From Salvelinus alpinus (taxonomy: Eukaryota > Chordata > Actinopteri > Salmoniformes > Salmonidae): a DNA stretch of 64,000 bases. This document shows, one piece after another, positions 23,443 to 35,968 of the stretch. The position numbers and the translations under genes were made by a program. Within the stretch, counting starts at the first letter, position 1. Each line of letters opens with the position of its first letter. The notes under the pieces were generated by a model. It worked only from the letters and a program-made list of their open reading frames with translations. It made no database searches and was not told where the DNA came from. The stretch covers positions 10,937,918 to 11,001,917 of the forward strand of contig NC_092091.1 of assembly GCF_045679555.1 (NCBI RefSeq), in the 5' to 3' direction.

Positions 23443-26400
23443 GTCAGTGATTTGCTGGGCGAAGCGGCCCCCGAGCAGCGGGCCACACTCACTGTGTCCT
23501 GCCGATCGGAGGTGGGTTGGAGCTCCCTGGGTCAGCAGCAGCACTTACGGGAGTTCCTTGAGTACAGACTGAACCCCGAGCCTGTGCTCCCCAAGATGGA
23601 GGGAGTCACAGAGTTCACGGAGTACATCTCCGAGACGGTGGACGTGCCTTCGCCCTTTGACCTCCTGGAGCCGCCCACATCTGGAGGCTTCCTGAAACTG
23701 TCCAGGCCCTGCTGCTATGTCTTCCCTGGGGGGAGGGGCGACTCGGCCCTGTTTGCGGTCAACGGCTTCAACATCCTAGTGGATGGAGGCTCTGAAAGGA
23801 AATCATGCTTCTGGAAGTTGGTCAGACACTTGGACCGCATCGACTCGATTTTACTCACTCACATCGGTGCAGACAATCTGCCAGGCATCAACGGGCTCCT
23901 TCAGAGGAAAATAGCAGAGCAGGAAGAGGAACAGTCACAAGGCTCTGCTAGCTACAGTGATTGGATGAAGAACCTGATCTCTCCAGAGCTTGGTGTGATC
24001 TTCTTCAATGTACCCGAGAAGCTACGTATGCCAGAATCAAACCTAAAGGTCAAGCGTAGCATCGAGGAGGCCTCACTCACGTTGCAGTACCTCAACAAAC
24101 TGGGAATCAAGCCGGAGCCTCTCTGTAGACTGGTCAGTAACCCTATTGAGCCTTTAACTCTTTTCCATAAGATGGGAGTGGGCAAGTTAGACATGTATGT
24201 TCTGAACCCCGTCAAGGACAGTAAAGAGATGCAGTTTCTCATGCAAAAGTGGGCGGGTAACAGCAAGGCCAAAACTGGCATTGTGCTCCCCAATGGAAAA
24301 GAGGGAGAAATATCAGTACCTTACCTGACGTCAGTTACAGCATTAGTCGTCTGGCTTCCTGCCAATCCCGCAGAAAAGATTGTCAGAGTGCTGTTCCCTG
24401 GAAACGCACCGCAAAACAAAATCCTGGAGGGGCTGGAGAAATTAAAGCACCTTGACTTCTTGCGATACCCGGTAGCCACACAAAAAGACATTGCCTCAGG
24501 AGCTCCACCCGCTGTTGTAAAACAGACAAAGCTGAAGCAAAGGACAGACAGCAAAGAGAGTCTCAAATCATCTCCCAAGACTACCAAAGCCCCAAAGAAA
24601 GAAGCAGACGATGAGGTTTCGGCGACCACAGAGGCAAAGAGTGACTCTGTGAAGGAAGAGAGGAAACTGAAAGAGAATGAAAAACCCACAAAAATACTAA
24701 AATCCAAGACTGATGGACCAGAAAATAAAAAACTATTGAAGGAGAAATCCTTGAAAAAACACTCAAAGGAAAGGGCATCCAAGATGGATGAGAAAAAAGA
24801 CAAGGAAAAGAAAGAAATCAAAAAAGTCAAGAAAGATGACACAGCTAAAAAAGAAGACAAAAAAAAAGACCCCAAAGTTGACAAGAAAAAGGACACGTCC
24901 AAACCAGAGTTGAGAAAGATAACTAAACCTGACCTAAAACCCCTCACACCAGAGGTCAGAAAGACCCTGCACAGGGCAAAAGCGTCAAGTAAACCCAAAA
25001 CCGACAAAAGCAAAGTCAAAACGGCCAAGGCAGAGCCTGCTGAACCCAAATCTGAGGAACTAGCAGCAGATACCATTCAGCCTGAGCCATTACAGAATGG
25101 GGCTGTTGAGGGCATGTCTGCTTCCGCCACTCCAGAGGATCTTACCAAGCCACCAGAGAGTGCAGTGGAGACACCAGCAGAAGAAAGCGTGACCGAATCC
25201 CCTACCCAGGAGGAGGAGAAAGAACAGGAAACTGTCTCTCAAACTCCAACGGGCACAAAGTCTCCTGAGAAGGGAGCAGCCACAGCAATGGAATTTGAGA
25301 CTGAATCTCAAAGAAAAGAGGACAAAGTAGCACAAGAGCATAAAGAAGACTTTCAAGCACAGGATGTGGATATCTATGAGGATGAGGGAGCTGCCATTGA
25401 GGACGATGAGGTGGAGGAAAAAGAAGGCCTGATAGCAGAGAGGAAAACGGTAGAGGAAGGGATGGAGGAAGAGGAAGATATGGGGATAGGGGAGGAGGAA
25501 GAGGAAGGAGAAGATAACAGACTAGACAGGAAACATGAGGTGGAGGAAATGGAGAAAGCTGAAAAGCCCACAGCTATGGCTAAAGAGGAAAGCAGAAGGC
25601 CTTCATCCCAGGAGGAGGAAGAGGAAGATGAAGATGTTGTTGAAAAGGCCGAGCTGGAAGAGGTAGAAGACTTAGACGTGATAGCTGATGAAGAGGTCAA
25701 AGACAAACCTGAAGCGGGAGAGAAAGAAACATCGGCCAAGAACTGGGAAAGCAAAGCAGCCGAACAGACTGCTGGAGCCAAAGATGAGGATGAGGAAGAT
25801 GAGGAAGGCTACATCTCAAATGTTGGAGGCGCTACAGCCGACATAGTATCAACACTGCAAGGAGCCGCTGCTGCCGAGCCCATCTCCTTCATTCAAGACG
25901 AAACCATTCCGGGCTACTCCGAAACTGAACAGACCATCTCGGATGAGGAGATTCACGAGGAGGCGGAAGACAGGATACCACACCTCCAATACGAAGTGGG
26001 TACATATGACATCTCTGTCCCAGATCAGACAGGCTCCTTTGACACCATCCACGGGATGAAGGAGATGCAAGCCGCAGCTATAACAGCCAAAGGTTTCATT
26101 AGTGGACAGGAACAAGTGTCGGTATTCACTAACATCATGTCTGCTCCCTTGGCTGAGGAAGAACTTGTTTCCTCAGCCACATCCATCACGGAGTATGATA
26201 AATTGTCCTCCTTTCCTACCTCTATTGCAGAGGACCAATTGGTTACTCCCGTCACTACACCTCAGACTGAGGAAACGGGCAAAAGCTCACTGGTTAACGA
26301 TACTGTTAACAGCGTTCCCCTGGCAATTCCAACCGAGGCCACACATGGGAAAGAACACTTCCACTCGGCTGGGACCATCTCACCAACATCCTCCTTGGAG

Positions 26401-29400
26401 GACGACAAGTGCTTAAAGTCACCTCCATCTGAGGAGTGCCTTCCTGTTGTCTCTGATGTGAAGACTGAGGATAAGGTCATCAAGGCTCACGATGAAGAGG
26501 AAGAAGAAGAAGAAGACCAAACTCCTAACGTTGACATTTCACGTGAAAAACTACAGGAGCGTTTTGCCTCTCCTCAAGCGTTCCAGGATAGAGAAAGGGA
26601 TGTGGAAAAGCTGCCTGCCTCTGAGTCTCACGTCTCCAAACCGGTTCAGGATTTGAAGCTGGATCACCCACCAGTTGATGAGGAGGTACAGCTCTTTAAG
26701 TCCAAAGAAGACATCTCAACGGCAGTGCCTTCAAAACCTATTTCACCTCCACCCTCTTTCTCAAAGCCATTTAGGTCAGACTCAGTTACTTCAGAAGGTG
26801 AAGAGCGGTGCTTCAGTCCAGACGATAGCACTGTGAAAATGGCCTCTCCCACACAGTCTGGACCTCCCAGTGCAACCCACTCTCCAACTCACTCTCCTCT
26901 TCATCAGTCGCCTGTGGAAGAAAAGACCAAGAGCTTCCCAGGACTGGAGCATCAAACACAGGAGGACGTTCATGATTCAGCCACCAAAACAGACAATGAG
27001 GATGCGAAGAAAGATCAAGAAGGTAATAATGGAAAACTAGATGCTGACATCCAGAAAGAAAGTCAACATGAGTCAGATGCACCACCATCTGGGGAGAAAT
27101 CATTTGAAAAAGACTTGCCGGTTACAAAAGTGGAAGAAAAAGATGGTCTCTCCGCTTCCAAAGATGAGATCCAACCGAAACAGGAGACAACTCCTCTTCC
27201 CTCTGAGTCAGTCACAAGGAAAGACGAAGTTTCCGTATTAGGAAAGGAGTCTTTACGGGAAGACATTTCTAGTGGCGAGGCTATACTCGGACACAGTGAT
27301 GAGGAAGACGATGATGACCATCAAGAGAAAGAATCCAAAGTGTGCAGTAAGGCTAAATTCCCAAAGGAGAAGGAGAGTAGCTTCTTAGATGATGACGACG
27401 GTGAGGATGATGATGATGATACTTCTGATGTAAAACCCATAAAACAGGACATGAAAGAGACAGAAAAGCATGACACACATGAGGCTGAAACCACCAAGGA
27501 AGATACGAAAGAAACAGAAAAAGTTGGTACTACTGAAGCTGAAACCATCAAGGAACAGAAGAAAGAAACAGAAAAGGTTGCTACTACTGAAGCTGAAACC
27601 ATCATGGACGATGAAGATTTGAAAGTGAAGGAAAAAGGTGATATTCATGAAGATGAACCCATCAAGGAAGATACGAAAGAAACAGAAAAAGTTGGTACTA
27701 CTGAAGCTGAAACCATCAAGGAACAGAAGAAAGAAACAGAAAAGGTTGCTACTACTGAAGCTGAAACCATCAAGGACGATGAAGATTTGAAAGTGAAGGA
27801 AAAAGGTGATATTCATGAAGATGAACCCATCAAGGAAGATACGAAAGAAACAGAAAAAGTTGGTACTACTGAAGCTGAACCCATCAAGGAAGATAAAGAT
27901 TCGAAAGTGAAGGGAAAAGAGGACATTCATGATGCTGAACCCATCAAGGAAGATACAGATTCGAAAGTGGAGGAAAAATTTGATATTCATGAAGTTGAAC
28001 CCATCAAGGAAGATAAAGATTCGAAAGTGAAGGAAAAATGTGATATTCATGATGTTGAACCCATCATGGAAGATTACGATGGGAAAGTGAAAGAAAAATA
28101 TGTCATTCTTGACACTGAAACCATCAAGGAAGATAAAGATTTGAAAGTGAAGGGAAAAGAGGACATTCATGATGCTGAATTCGTCAAGGACGATGAAGAT
28201 TTGAAAGTGAGGGAAAAAGGTGATATTCATGAAGATGAACCCATCAAGGAAGATACGAAAGAAACAGAAAAAGTTGCTACTACTGAAGCTGAAGCCATCA
28301 AGGAAGATACAGATTCGAAAGTGAAGGGAAAATATGTCATTCTTGACACTGAACCCATCAAGGAAGATACAGATTTGAAAGTGAAGGAAAAATGTGATAT
28401 TCATGAAGTTGAACCCATCAAGGAAGATTACGATGGGAAAGAAAAATATGTCATTCTTGACACTGAACCCATCAAGGTACAGAAGAAAGAAACAGAAAAG
28501 GTTGGTACTACTGAAGCTGAAACTATCAAGGAAGATAAAGATACTTGTGGGGCCGAGCTCATCAAGGATAAGTGTGAACCTATGAAAGAAGAGAACCAGA
28601 AAGAAATAGAGACTATATTAACTTCTAAAGATGAGCTCAGCTCTTGTATCTCTACCTCTAAAGTGGAGCCAGCCTCAGACTCCACCACAACACAACAAAT
28701 AGTACAAGACAAAGATACCTTTGTGGCTGAACCCATGAAAGATGAGACGAAAGAAAAGGATACTTTTGACACTGAACCGATAAGAGAAGATAAAATAGAA
28801 AAAGAGCGAGATACCCTTGACAGTGAACCGACGAAAGAAGAGCCCAGAGAGAAAGAGAAGGGTGATACATGCATGGCTGAATACACCCAGGGGAAGAATA
28901 AAGAGAAGGATACTTTTTTTGAGATTGAAGTCAGTCAGGAAGAGAAAATGGAGAAAGAGAAAGATGATACTCATGTGGCTGATGTCAGTAAAGAACGGAA
29001 GATGGAAAAGGAGCAAGAGAAAGAAGATACTAGTGATTTCAAAGACGTGAAAGATGAGAAAGATAGAGATAAAAGTTATGAACCTGAACCCATCAAAGAC
29101 GAGGAGAGAGCAAAAGAAAATGAAACAGCTGACAAAGTCAAAGACGAGAAGAGCAAGGAAGAGACCGAAAAATATGATTCTCATGAGATTGAACCTGCTA
29201 ACGAGGAGGAAGAACACACCACCACACAGACAAGAACGGTAGAGAAACTAGAGGTGACGTCTGCGATAAAGCTCGAGTCTACATTTCAGGTTCAGTACTC
29301 AGACGGAGATGAGGAGGAGGAAGAGGAAGATGAATCCATTTGCATGGCTGGTGCAGGCTCAAGACCTTTATCAGTGGAACCTAGACAATCAGAGCACGAC

Positions 29401-32400
29401 ATCATGTCTCAACATCTGCTCTCAACTCAGCCATCAGAGAATGTGCTTAGTGACCAAACGAAGGACCGCCACTCTGAACAGACCACTGGGCCTGCGTCTT
29501 CATTACCGAAACGGGAGGCCTCTCCTGAGAAAGACATCAAAGAGCAGCATAAAGAACAACATAGACTCTCCCCTGAACTAGAAAAGGACACCAGGACAAC
29601 TGAGACCACATCAGGACCCCATCTCAGCCAAGAGCCCACCATTGGTTTCCCTACCTTGAAAGAGGATACAGTCTCTGCTAGCTCTACCACCAAAGAAGAA
29701 CCAGTCTCTGCTATCTCTACCACCAAAGAAGAACCAGTCTCAGACTCCATCACTACAGACAGCCAGGCTATAAGTTCAACACTATCACGCACCGATAGCC
29801 AGGCTATAAGTTCAACACAATCAAGATCAGACAACCAGGCTGTAAGTTCAACACTATCAAGCTCTGACAGCCAGGCTATAAGTTCAACACTATCAAGCTC
29901 TGACAGCCAGGCTATAAGTTCAACACTATCAAGCTCTGACAGCCAGGCTATAAGTTCAACACTATCAAGCATTGACAGCCAGGCTATAAGTTCAACACTA
30001 TCAAGCTCTGACAGCCAGGCTATAAGTTCAACACTATCAAGCTCTGACAGCCAGGCTATAAGTTCAACACTATCAAGCTCTGACAGCCAGGCTATAAGTT
30101 CAACACTATCAAGCATTGACAGCCAGGCTATAAGTTCAACACTATCAAGCATTGACAACCAGGCTATAGGTTCAACACTATCAAGCTCTGACAGCCAGGC
30201 TATAAGTTCAACACTATCAAGCTCTGACAGCCAGGCTATAAGTTCAACACTATCAAGCGTTGACAGCCAGGCTATAGGTTCAACACTATCAAGCGTTGAC
30301 AGCCAGGCTATAAGTTCAACACTATCAAGCTCTGACAGCCAGGCTATAAGTTCAACACTATCAAGCTCTGACAGCCAGGCTATAAGTTCAACACTATCAA
30401 GCGTTGACAGCCAGGCTATAGGTTCAACACTATCAAGCTCTGACAGCCAGACTATAAGTTCAACACTATCAAGCGTTGACAGCCAGGCTATAAGTTCAAC
30501 ACTATCAAGCTCTGACAGCCAGGCAGTAGGTTCAACACTATCAAGCGTTGACAGCCAGGCTGTAAGTTCCACTCTCTCGAGCACCGATAGCCAGGCAGGT
30601 GTGGAGGAATCCACCCAGCATGAAACACTGCTGCCTTCTATGACAACAAGCAAAGAAGCATCTAATACGGATGAAAAGACGAAGCATGTTTCTCAAGAAG
30701 GAGAGGAGAAACCAGGCAAGGAAGCTGAGAGGGAATTAGAAACAGAGCGGGAAGTTGCTTCCCCGGGACACACACAACCTTGTTCATATTTTCTCTTGGA
30801 TAAAGATTCTGCGAAGTTTCCGGAGGAAGTGGGCCACATCGATGCTACAAAAGCAGACAGCGCCTCTGAAAAAGTGGAAGGTTTTGACACAATGAGAACA
30901 GAGAAGGAGGCGATCAGTGTGAGCTTGCAAGAAGAAAATCAGGGCTTTTCTAAGTATGAACCCTATGAAAAGCCCATTTCGAAAGACCAGGCATCAGACA
31001 ATAAAGAAGACCGTGCGGTTTCTAGAGAGTTTGATCGGTCGGCACATATTGGCATTGATGATAATAGGAGAACTAGACAGGCAGACGCTGGTGCAGCTGC
31101 ATTCGACTCAGAGGACGAGGAAAAAGAGGAACCGCTGTCATTCAGCAGCGTTGATTACACTCCCCCACGTTTCACAGAGAGCGAGAGAAGCCCCAGTTGT
31201 AGCTCAAGTGCCTTCCCTGAACACAATGACAAAGAGAAAGGTCAAGAAGAAGAGAGTGATAGGAAGGAGGGACATGCTACACCACACGTGGAAAACAGCT
31301 TTGCATATTCAGAGACTCAAGACAACAAAACCACCCCAGCAGAGCCATGCTCATTACCTTTCAATCTCAAAGAAGATAAACCTGAAAAAGTTGAGAAAGA
31401 TGAAATGAAGGACGATGCCTGGTCGGCCCCTCAAACATCTACAGGAGAGACGGACAAGACTGGAGCATCTCCTAGTATAGAGGAGTATCTGCCAGTCCAG
31501 TCAGGCAGAAAGGAAACAGCCTCTCTGTCATGGGGCCAATCCAACCTTGGTGCCCAAGCCTCAGCTACTGCCATGCCTTTTGAAGACGTCCCTGAGAAGC
31601 AGACAACAGAGAAGGAAAAAGATGAGCCAGTGAAAGACAAGTTGGATTCATCTGATAGTGAGCGAGGAGACTCTCCCTCTGGTCGCTACTCACCAGCGGA
31701 GAAAGACATGTTACCTCATCAAGTTTTGCCTAAGGAAAAGGAAAATCAGGCTACTGCTGCCCCCCTGGCCGCATATTCAGGACATCTCATAGACGATAAT
31801 GTTCTTGCATCTGAGAACACTCAAATTGGCAGCTCTATCACCAGTAAATCTACAATGGGCTATTCTGAAAGAGAAGACACTTCGGACAGTGTATATAAGA
31901 GGCTACTGGTGGTAGGAGAGGATTATGATGATGACGATGATGATGATGATGAAGATGTTGATGAAGATGAGGACGGTGAAGATGCGGAGGAAGAAGAAGA
32001 AGAAGCCAGTGATCTAGATGTGGAGAAGGGTGCGAGAGAGCAGTCTGAAAAAGAAATCTGTAAAACTACATCGGATGATACCACACCTTATAAACTTCTT
32101 GTTACAGAAGAAGAGGACAAGAAGGCCATCTCACCCGAACCCAGCCTCCTCAAAAAGGAGGAACCTACCCATTCAATGACCACAAGCAGCCCTCCACTGG
32201 TAGATACTACAGATTCCCTTTTGAAGAATGTAGTTGGTGCTTCGCCACTCCAGTCTGGCAGTTCCACTGCGATGCAACAAACAGGTTCTGGAGGATATCC
32301 TTCTGAATCCTCAGAGTATTCCGAGGACAGCCAGCTGGGGTTAAAGGAGGAGAGGTTTGACAGTCCTGACCTATCTCTGCCCACCAAGTCCAGTGAAGAT

Positions 32401-34846
32401 AAACATTACAGTCAGGGAGACATTGAAGCTGAGAGGCAGAGAAGCCCAGATACCGCTAGTCGAAAACCAGAGGAAGCTCCTTCATCTTACCTCCCATCTG
32501 CCTCAGCTTCTCTATCAACCAGCCACCAGTTTCGAGAGGAGGTACAGACTCCCGTGACAGTGTCTAGTGCCCCCTACAGGACAGATTCTGAGGTTGCTTC
32601 CGTGGAGTATTCTTCATTCAAAGATGAAGACTCCTCAGTCAAGCACTCAATCCTCTCAACCTCAGGGGTAATACTAAAAGAGGAGTACCTAGAAGCCTCT
32701 GAAAAGCTTACCTCAACAACTACAACTACATTCAGTCTGACACAAGTCTCTCCAGTCTTACCTACTCCAGCCAAAGACACTATTCAACAAGACACATCGT
32801 CAAGCCCTAAAATGGACAAGGGTCAGACCTCTGATACCTTTCATAAACTTGAGGGCATTGTTGAAACCAAAACCATGTCTGCTGGGGCTTCAGAACCATT
32901 AAGTTCCCAGCTGTCCAAACCTGCTGAAACCATATCCACTTCGAGGGCTCTCTTTGATGTTTCCCCATTGCAAAGAGCTGACTCTCCCGACAGAGAATCC
33001 CAGAGCTCACTGGGCAGCAAAGAGTCCTACACTTATGAAATGGAGGACAGTACTCTTCCATGCCGCATTGAATGCCAGAAATCTTCAGTGACAGAGCCAA
33101 AAGAAGGCATGCTGTCCATGACTGAGACACACATGGTCACCATCGTCTCCAGTACAACCACAACAGTGACCCAATCTGATGTGGTGACAAAACCACAGGA
33201 GTCAACTGAAGCCTCTTCCAATGGGCCTACTGAGGTTAGCACAAGTGCCCAAGAAGTCTTCAGTGGAGCAAGCAAAGCCTCTTGTGCCACAATGTCAGAT
33301 CTACCTAAATCTGATCTGCTTAAATCTGATCAGAAAATGGAGGAAGAAGAAAAAGAGACAAAGAAAGAGAAAGATAAGATGGAAATAAAAGAGGAGGAGA
33401 AGGAGAGCAAAGTGGAGACCCTAAAGGAGGACAAGGAAATGCCAGAGCAAAAGGATAAGAAGAAAGAGATGGATGAGAAGAAAGATATGGATGAGAAGAA
33501 AGAGATGGCTGGAGAGAAGGAAAAGGTAGAGGAAAAGCAATTGGAGAAAGACGGGAAGGAGGAGGAGAAGAAAGATCAGACTGATGAGGAGAGTGAAAAA
33601 GAGAAGGAGAGGAAAGAGGGAGAGAAAGAGAAAGTAGAGGATAAAAAAGCAGAGAAACAGGAAGAGAAGATGTCCGAAAGGAGAAAGAGTAGCTTATCTG
33701 ACTGGGAATTCCTACAAGGGCCGGGCGCATGCCCAAGCGCCCCTCCAGGATATGAAGACGACAGGGAAGAGGAGGAGGAGGAAGCGTACAAAACGGAAGA
33801 AGCAGAAGAAGCAGAGGAAGAATATGGTCAAGAAGAATGCGTAGCTCCAGGCCAGCCCACCCCTCTGTCCACAGCAGAACATGCCCACCATACAAAGGCA
33901 TCTGCCAAAACAGATGGAGAATCCAGTCGTCCCACTGACCTGCATATGGAGGCTACCTCCTCGTCCCCCCCTAGCTACTCCTCATGTGAATACAAACACC
34001 GCAAAGGAGAAATCTCCCCATCCTTCATCAACCCCAGTCCACACGCCCTCTCCAGCGATGACGGCGAAGAGGACAAAGGGAGCGACCACTCTCTTGAGGG
34101 GGATGAAGACGACCGCGAACAACACTCGGTCAAGAGGAGGTCTCACAAGCAGAAGCGACATCTCACTCAATGTGGAGCTACTGGAGCAGGGGAGGGGTCG
34201 CAACCAGTTTCCATGCCTCCTGGTGGCATGGCAACTGGACTCGGGGTGGTGCTAGCTGGAGAGGAGACGCCTCCCACATCAGTGAGCGACTCGTTAGCGT
34301 CGCAGTCTGACTCAGACGTACCTCCAGAGACCGAGGAGTGCCCGTCAATTACAGCAGAGGGAAACCTGGACTCGGACGAAGATGCAGAACACCTGCCGGT
34401 GGATAAACTATCAGCCTCCGCCACCGGAGGGGGCCATCAACCCCCCTCGCCCAGATCAGCTGCGAAGGCCCACGACCCCCTACCTGCCCCTATGAAGGAC
34501 CCCCTCCCACACCCGCCACACCCTGACGTGTGCATGGTGGACCCAGAGACCCTCCCTAATGACCAAAGCAGCACTGAGAAACTTCTCAAGAAGGATCACA
34601 AGACCACCAAGAGCCTACGGAAGGGCCTGGGCAAGCCTAAGTCTGCGTCCCCAGCCCGGAAGGGGAAGAGGTCCACCACCCCTGTGAAGCAGACCTCCAA
34701 GGACTCCTCGCCTCGATCGGCCTCTTTGAGAAGGAGGGACACGGAAAGGAGCTCCAGGCTGACGCAGAAGTCCGAGGGCCTGGGATCCAAGGGTGACCTA
34801 CACGCTCCAGGGAAAGGCCTGGTGAACGGCGTCAAGAGCAATTTGG
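23443..34846 (+). CDS. map1a: map1a giant exon: MAP1A heavy chain and start of light chain
   Basis: Acceptor CCTGTAG at 23436-23442; 11,404 bases open without a stop; donor G|GTAAAA at 34847. It codes 3,801 whole codons plus one base. MAP1A binds and stabilises microtubules in neurons, mainly dendrites; the precursor is cleaved into heavy chain and light chain LC2. Met at 23596 (MEGVTEFTEYISE) matches the start of the short MAP1A form. Counting from it: the conserved globular head (about 1-300) includes PPTSGGFLKLSRPCCYVFPG, ILLTHIGADNLPGIN and LFHKMGVGKLDMYVLNPVKD. A Lys-rich KKE-type microtubule-binding region follows (about 309-480), then a long acidic region with IQDETIPGYSETEQTISDEE. Next come a 20-residue repeat (about 1278-1650), a 12-residue Ser-rich repeat (2055-2330), an Asp/Glu run (coded at 31924-32005) and the conserved ETPPTSVSDS and SDSDVPPETEECPSITAEGN. 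MAP1A rather than MAP1B is supported by FFNVPEKLR, ISDEEIH and the IEF C-terminus. No frameshift was seen. Confidence 0.97.
24520..25035 (+). other. map1a: KKE-type basic microtubule-binding region of MAP1A
   Basis: Codes a strongly Lys/Glu-rich stretch with DEKKDKEKKEIKKVKKDD and KKEDKKKDPKVDKKKD, followed by the conserved KITKPDLKPLTPEVRKTL. KKE-type motifs are the microtubule-binding determinant of MAP1 heavy chains. Position right after the globular head is as expected. Confidence 0.85.
27427..28545 (+). repeat. map1a: Coding minisatellite: 60-bp (20-residue) Lys/Glu/Asp repeat
   Basis: Within the giant exon, degenerate tandem copies of about 20 residues of the form EPIKEDKDSKVKEKCDIHDV, alternating with a variant ETIKEQKKETEKVATTEA. 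Adjacent copies at 27997 and 28057 are exactly 60 bases apart. The unit length is a multiple of three and the frame stays open through all copies. Charged, predicted disordered. Mammalian MAP1A has a different Lys/Glu/Asp repeat (KDKALEQKD type) in a comparable part of the protein, by recall. Confidence 0.92.
29758..30585 (+). repeat. map1a: Coding minisatellite: 36-bp (12-residue) Ser-rich repeat, 23 copies
   Basis: Codes 23 copies of DSQAISSTLSSS plus a partial 24th (DSQAG), 276 residues. The variation is small: DNQ for DSQ, AIG for AIS, AV for AI, and final S/I/V/T. Silent changes are few, so the array is young or being homogenised. Every copy carries one SQ (or NQ) dipeptide and several Ser/Thr next to Asp. 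The antisense strand also happens to be open across the array. Confidence 0.97.
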
Positions 34847-35300
34847 GTAAAAAATAAAGAAGGATGATATGACTCCATATTCAGTAGTAGAGGAAACTTG
34901 AAAAACATCAAAGATGATAACAATGCAATACGTTATAACCTTAAAGGGGAAAGGAAACACTTTAGGAAGTAAATCAGTTACAGTTAGCTGGTGTTCTAAA
35001 TCCTAGTGTTTCCATTCCCCTTTAAATTTCAAAAATCATCCCCAAAAGGCTTGATGACACACACTTCCCCATTCTAATTTACTCCTGATTTACATAGACA
35101 TAGAAGTTTGAATCCCCCCCATTCAAACAGGGGAAAAGTCATTAGTCATTCTAAAGGCATTAGACATTCTAAAGTCTAAAGTCATTAGTCATTCTAAAGG
35201 CATTAGACATTCTAAAGTCATTAGTCATTCTAAAGTCATTAGACATTCTAAAGTCAGTAGAGACTTCTCCAATTTTACAATATGGTCCCTCCTCCTCCAG
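34847..35300 (+). other. map1a: map1a intron with short tandem repeat
   Basis: A phase-1 intron (G|GT) between the giant exon and the LC2 exon. If retained, translation would end after GKK at TAA 34855-34857. The stretch 35140-35262 contains repeats of ATTAGTCATTCTAAAG and ATTAGACATTCTAAAG. Acceptor TCCTCCTCCAG ends at 35300. Confidence 0.85.
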
Positions 35301-35533
35301 GTACCAACTCCCAGAAATCTAGTTCAGCCGTCCCCCCTGGGCCTCCAATCTATGTGGACCTGGCCTACGTGCCCAACCACTGCAGTGCCAAGAACGTGGA
35401 CCAGGAGTTCTTCAAGCGGGTGCGTGCTGCGTACTACGTGGTGAGCGGCAACGACCCGGCCGGTGGAGAGCCCAGTCGTGGTGTCCTGGATGCCCTTTTG
35501 GAGGGCAAGGCCACATGGGGCTCCAATCTACAG
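35301..35533 (+). CDS. map1a: map1a coding exon (light chain LC2)
   Basis: 233 bases: completes the split Gly codon, then 77 codons. It codes PPIYVDLAYVPNHCSAKNVD, EFFKRVRAAYYVVSGNDPAG and VLDALLEGKATWGSNLQ. This is the highly conserved C-terminal domain shared by MAP1 light chains, which associates with actin and with the heavy chain. Donor CAG|GTGCCT at 35534, phase 0. VDLAYVPNHCS is the MAP1A version (MAP1B has DLCYIPNHS). Confidence 0.97.
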
Positions 35534-35968
35534 GTGCCTGCTCTATTTCATTCCCTTGGTCTCTCTCTGTCTGCATACATGCAGGCTCTGCTGTTAAGTA
35601 AATGTTTGACATTTCTCCACATTGTTAGTTAATTTTGTTTGGACTTTTCTCCACATTGTTAGTACATTCTGTTAGACTTTTTTTTTTTTCCCCCACATTC
35701 AGTTTTCTACGTTTTTCCTAAATTTGTTTTGACTTTTCTCCACATTTCCATTTAGCCTGTGTTTTCTCGCTGTGGAGACATTCTGCACCACTGCTAATCT
35801 CAGGATCCAGAGGGATATATTCAGAATCACTGATCTGAATCACTTGTAAAATGGACTTGGTAGTGTAAACAGATGCTTGACAATGCTTTAGACAATGTAT
35901 GTCATTGTTTACAGCCACTGAGACTGACATCATTATTTGAGCGTTTAGATTGTGAATGTTACAATGTA

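Noticed and set aside
27385..28404. 339-residue Phe/Ile-rich ORF on the minus strand
   Set aside because: Antisense of the Lys/Glu 60-bp repeat (AAG/GAA codons give CTT/TTC). An artefact of composition.
29427..30653. 408-residue ORF on the minus strand across the map1a Ser-rich array
   Set aside because: It is the antisense reading of a 36-bp repeat whose unit lacks a stop in that frame. No independent gene signal; map1a is clearly the coding strand.
23443..34857. MAP1B as the identity of the large gene
   Set aside because: Head-domain words (FFNVPEKLR, NGFNILVDGGS), IQDETIPGYSETEQTISDEE, VDLAYVPNHCS and final IEF fit MAP1A; MAP1B differs at each, and the neighbouring ppip5k1-like exon also points to the MAP1A locus.
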